NCBI GenBank assembly: GCA_017743605.1
Contig: JAGHYO010000132.1
Span: 1 to 6,531 of the forward strand
DNA: 6,531 nt
Direction: 5' to 3'
Origin: Thermoflexus sp.
GTDB taxonomy: Bacteria; Chloroflexota; Anaerolineae; Thermoflexales; Thermoflexaceae
A program made the translations under genes and the position numbers. This document shows, in pieces, positions 4,226 through 6,531 of the stretch. Below the pieces are notes generated by a model, which had not been told where the DNA came from, searched no databases, and saw only the letters and a program-made list of their open reading frames with translations. Numbering within the stretch: the stretch's first letter is position 1; every line of letters starts with the position of its first letter.

Positions 4226-6531
4226 CTACCGGGAGCCCTGTCCGGATGCGGCGCCCATGCGGGCTTTCACGAAAGCGATCTCGTCCTCCCGGGTTCGCAC
4301 CTCCCCATCCAGGCGAGCCGCCCGGAGGGCCCGCAGCATCTCCCCGATGGCTGGGCCCTCCGGCACGCCCAACCGGCGCAGGTCGTCCCCTCGCAGCAGC
4401 GGCCGGACTCCCCGCCAGATGTGCGCATACCGGAACAGGTTATCGCGGGCCCGGCCGGGCGGCGCGGCCACCCATACCACAAAGAGGGCGATCAGGGGAT
4501 ACGGATCCAGATGCTCGGCGACGGTGCTGGGCTTGAGAGGCTCCGCGAGGCGCTCGAGCTTCCCCCGAACCTCCAGCACGGCCCGCAACGCCTCGGCCTC
4601 CCGGCCCGGGAAGCGCAGGCGGCGGAGCCCCTGCTCCAGTTGGATTGAGGTCAGCCGATACGCCATCAGCCCCCACCCGGCCAGAACCCGCCAGCGATCC
4701 AACGGAGTCCCCTCCCGGGCCTGCCACTCCCCGTCCTCCAGGGCCGCGCGCATCGCGCGAAAGCGCTCCCGCAACCCATCGTCCGCCCGGAGGTCCGGCA
4801 TCACGAACGTCAGGGCCTTCCATTCCTCCAGCCGGGCCAGGATCCGCTCCGGCTCCGGCTCGGCCAGGATCAGCTCCATCTCGTGCCGGATCCGCTCGCC
4901 GCTCACCCGGGCCAGCAGATCCACCGCATGCTGGATGAGCTCCTCCGTCCGGGGTTCCACCCGGAAGCCCAGGCGGGCTTCCAGGCGGGCCGCCCGCAGG
5001 ATCCGGGTAGGGTCCTCCACGAAGCTCAGGGAATGGAGGACGCGGATGAGGCCTCGTTGCAGGTCCTGCAGGCCCCCATAGAAATCGAGCAGCTCCCCGA
5101 AGCGATCGGGGTTCAGGCAGACCGCCAGGGTGTTGATGGTGAAATCGCGGCGGTGCAGGTCCTGCTTGATGGAGCTGGGCTCCACCTGGGGGAGCGCCGT
5201 CGGGTGGGCGTAGAACTCCCGGCGTGCGGTGACGAGGTCGATGGCCCTCAACCCTTCCACCGGCCCGGCCGGGGTGGTGATCGCCGTCCCCTCCAGCAAC
5301 CATTTGGCTGTCCCGAACCGCCGGTGGGCCACCACCCGTCCCCCATAGCGCGCCCGCATCGCATCCGCCAGGGCGATGGCGTCCCCCTCGATCACGATGT
5401 CCACGTCCACGATGGGGTAGTTGAGGATGAGGTCGCGCACCAGCCCTCCGACGAAGTAAGCGGTGAAGCCCATGGCCTGGGCCGTGGCCCCGATCTCCCG
5501 CACCAGGGCCAGCCAGGGGGGCGGGAAGGCGGCCTCCATCGCCGAGGTCACGCTGAAGCGCGGGCGGACCTTCCGGCGTTCCCCCCACAGCTGGATCAGG
5601 TCGGTGCGGGTGACGATGCCGACGACCTCGCCGTCCTCCACCACCGGGATCTGCCCCCAGCCGGTTTCGATCATCAGGCGCTGGACCTTCTCCACCGGGT
5701 CGGAGGGCAGTACGAACACTTCCCCCTTTTCCATCACCCGCTCCACCGGCTGGCCGCCCAGCCCATGCTGCATGGCCCGGTCCACCGCCCGCCGGGTCAG
5801 CAGGCCCACCACCTGTCCTTCGCGCACCACCGGGAAGCCCTCGTGGCCGGTGCGTTGCATTTCCCTGGCCGCTTCCCGGACGGGGAGATCCGGTGGGAGA
5901 ACCCGCAGGCCGCGGGACATGATCTCGGCTACGGTGACGGCCGGCCGGATGTGCCGGGGCAGGATCCGCACCAGCTCCTCCCGGATCTCCTCCAGGGAGC
6001 GGCCCCGGATCACGGCGGCGGCCGCCCGGGTGTGGCCACCGCCCCCGAAGTACGCAGCGACGCCGCCCGCGTCGATGTCATCGGTGGTGGTGCGGCACAC
6101 CAGCTGGATGTGTCCGTCGAACTCCACCAGCATGAAGAGGGCGGAGGGCTCGAAGAGATCACGCAGGCGGTGGGCCACGCTAGAGACTTCCTCTAGGAAA
6201 CCATCCGCCTGCGCGGCGGCAATGACCACCGTGTGCCCCTCCAGCTCCAGGGTCTCCGCCGACTCCAGTAGGCGATCATACAAGCGGCGCTGGGCCTCGG
6301 AGAGGGGATGGTGCAGGAACTCGCTGACCACCGCGAGATCCGCCCCCCGTTCCATCAGCCAGGCCGCCGCCCGCAGATCCCTTGGGGTGGTAGAAGGATA
6401 AGTGAGGGATCCGGTGTCCTCGTAGATCCCCAGCAGCAGAAAGGTGACCTCCACCCAGCTCAGGGCGATCCCCCGCTCGGCCAGCCCCTCCACCAGGAGC
6501 GTGGTGGTCGCCCCCACCGGCTCCCCGTGAT
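4226..6531 (-). CDS. cca: tRNA CCA/A/CC-adding nucleotidyltransferase with DHH and CBS domains (start beyond window)
   Basis: A multidomain tRNA nucleotidyltransferase lacking its N-terminus; the frame stays open to the right edge. Numbering from the GTG-encoded Val at 6517 (almost certainly internal): end of a DHH phosphoesterase domain with GIYEDTGSLTY (30-40, metal Asp D34), DHHA1 with GGGGH (158-162), CBS repeat 1 (about 193-250), CBS repeat 2 (about 257-312), then a class II polymerase head with GGLVRD (357-362), catalytic DVD (371-373), HRRD (455-458), EDPTR (501-505) and a helical tail with GDDLRRLGV (710-718). Known: class II enzymes use the two Asp to add CCA, or CC or A alone, to tRNA 3' ends; EDxxR selects nucleotides through the protein. 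DHH-DHHA1 modules resemble NrnA-type nanoRNases, and CBS pairs bind adenine nucleotides. All visible catalytic residues are intact. Whether it makes CCA, CC or A cannot be told here; some bacteria split the job between two enzymes. The TAG stop lies 103 nt before the ATPase ATG. The missing part should hold the DHH motif itself. Confidence 0.92.
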   Translation of the reverse strand, partial: HGEPVGATTTLLVEGLAERGIALSWVEVTFLLLGIYEDTGSLTYPSTTPRDLRAAAWLMERGADLAVVSEFLHHPLSEAQRRLYDRLLESAETLELEGHTVVIAAAQADGFLEEVSSVAHRLRDLFEPSALFMLVEFDGHIQLVCRTTTDDIDAGGVAAYFGGGGHTRAAAAVIRGRSLEEIREELVRILPRHIRPAVTVAEIMSRGLRVLPPDLPVREAAREMQRTGHEGFPVVREGQVVGLLTRRAVDRAMQHGLGGQPVERVMEKGEVFVLPSDPVEKVQRLMIETGWGQIPVVEDGEVVGIVTRTDLIQLWGERRKVRPRFSVTSAMEAAFPPPWLALVREIGATAQAMGFTAYFVGGLVRDLILNYPIVDVDIVIEGDAIALADAMRARYGGRVVAHRRFGTAKWLLEGTAITTPAGPVEGLRAIDLVTARREFYAHPTALPQVEPSSIKQDLHRRDFTINTLAVCLNPDRFGELLDFYGGLQDLQRGLIRVLHSLSFVEDPTRILRAARLEARLGFRVEPRTEELIQHAVDLLARVSGERIRHEMELILAEPEPERILARLEEWKALTFVMPDLRADDGLRERFRAMRAALEDGEWQAREGTPLDRWRVLAGWGLMAYRLTSIQLEQGLRRLRFPGREAEALRAVLEVRGKLERLAEPLKPSTVAEHLDPYPLIALFVVWVAAPPGRARDNLFRYAHIWRGVRPLLRGDDLRRLGVPEGPAIGEMLRALRAARLDGEVRTREDEIAFVKARMGAASGQGSR

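Noticed and set aside
4440..5588. A 382-codon minus-strand frame overlapping cca
   Set aside because: Same strand but another register from the well-supported nucleotidyltransferase; almost entirely Gly, Pro, Ala and Arg.
4883..6196. A 437-codon open frame on the plus strand
   Set aside because: It is antisense to cca, has composition typical of a shadow frame (His, Gly, Asp, Gln, Pro) and no domain pattern.
6515..6517. GTG as the start of the nucleotidyltransferase
   Set aside because: The frame continues upstream to the window edge (codons for His, Gly, Glu, Pro), and the encoded region begins inside a DHH domain, so this Val is internal.
1..6531. CRISPR array, tRNA or rRNA gene, insertion sequence
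   Set aside because: No spaced direct repeats, cloverleaf-like segment, rRNA-like stretch, transposase frame or terminal inverted repeats could be found by reading both strands.

Overview
This is a 6.5 kb piece of a GC-rich bacterial chromosome. Most coding sequence is about 62-73% GC in the 60-base blocks I counted by hand. Near-consensus Shine-Dalgarno sites, the heavy use of CGG and GGG codons, and the long DHH-CBS form of the tRNA nucleotidyltransferase would fit a thermophilic Chloroflexota-like organism. That placement is only an inference; no rRNA or clade-specific marker is present.

Layout from left to right. (1) Positions 1-679, minus strand: the N-terminal 226 residues of a DUF429 (predicted RNase H-like nuclease) protein that runs off the left edge. 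(2) 680-801: a short divergent intergenic region with weak promoter signals. (3) 802-2154, plus strand: a complete metal-dependent amidohydrolase of the ATZ/TRZ type, most like 8-oxoguanine deaminase. (4) 2155-2236: a convergent intergenic spacer with a GC-rich hairpin. (5) 2237-4122, minus strand: two closely spaced genes, an ABC/AAA-type ATPase related to the OLD/SMC-like group, followed 17 nt later by a 165-residue protein of no recognised family whose residues suggest a divergent PD-(D/E)XK nuclease fold. (6) 4123-4225: a short upstream region with a -10-like box and a perfect 10-bp palindrome. (7) 4226-6531, minus strand: a DHH-DHHA1-CBS-CBS-poly(A) polymerase-type tRNA nucleotidyltransferase (cca) that runs off the right edge without its start.

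The housekeeping part covers salvage of oxidised purine bases (the deaminase) and tRNA 3'-end CCA synthesis or repair (cca). The two-gene ATPase module between them is the accessory part. It has lower and uneven GC, it consists of an ATP-driven switch plus a small putative effector, and its ATPase lacks any room for a TOPRIM nuclease domain. That layout recalls two-component defence or toxin systems in which an OLD-like ATPase controls a separate effector, such as PARIS and Septu. The effector here matches none that I recognise, so this pair is the best candidate for an undescribed system in the window.

No RNA genes, CRISPR arrays, insertion sequences or attachment sites were seen.
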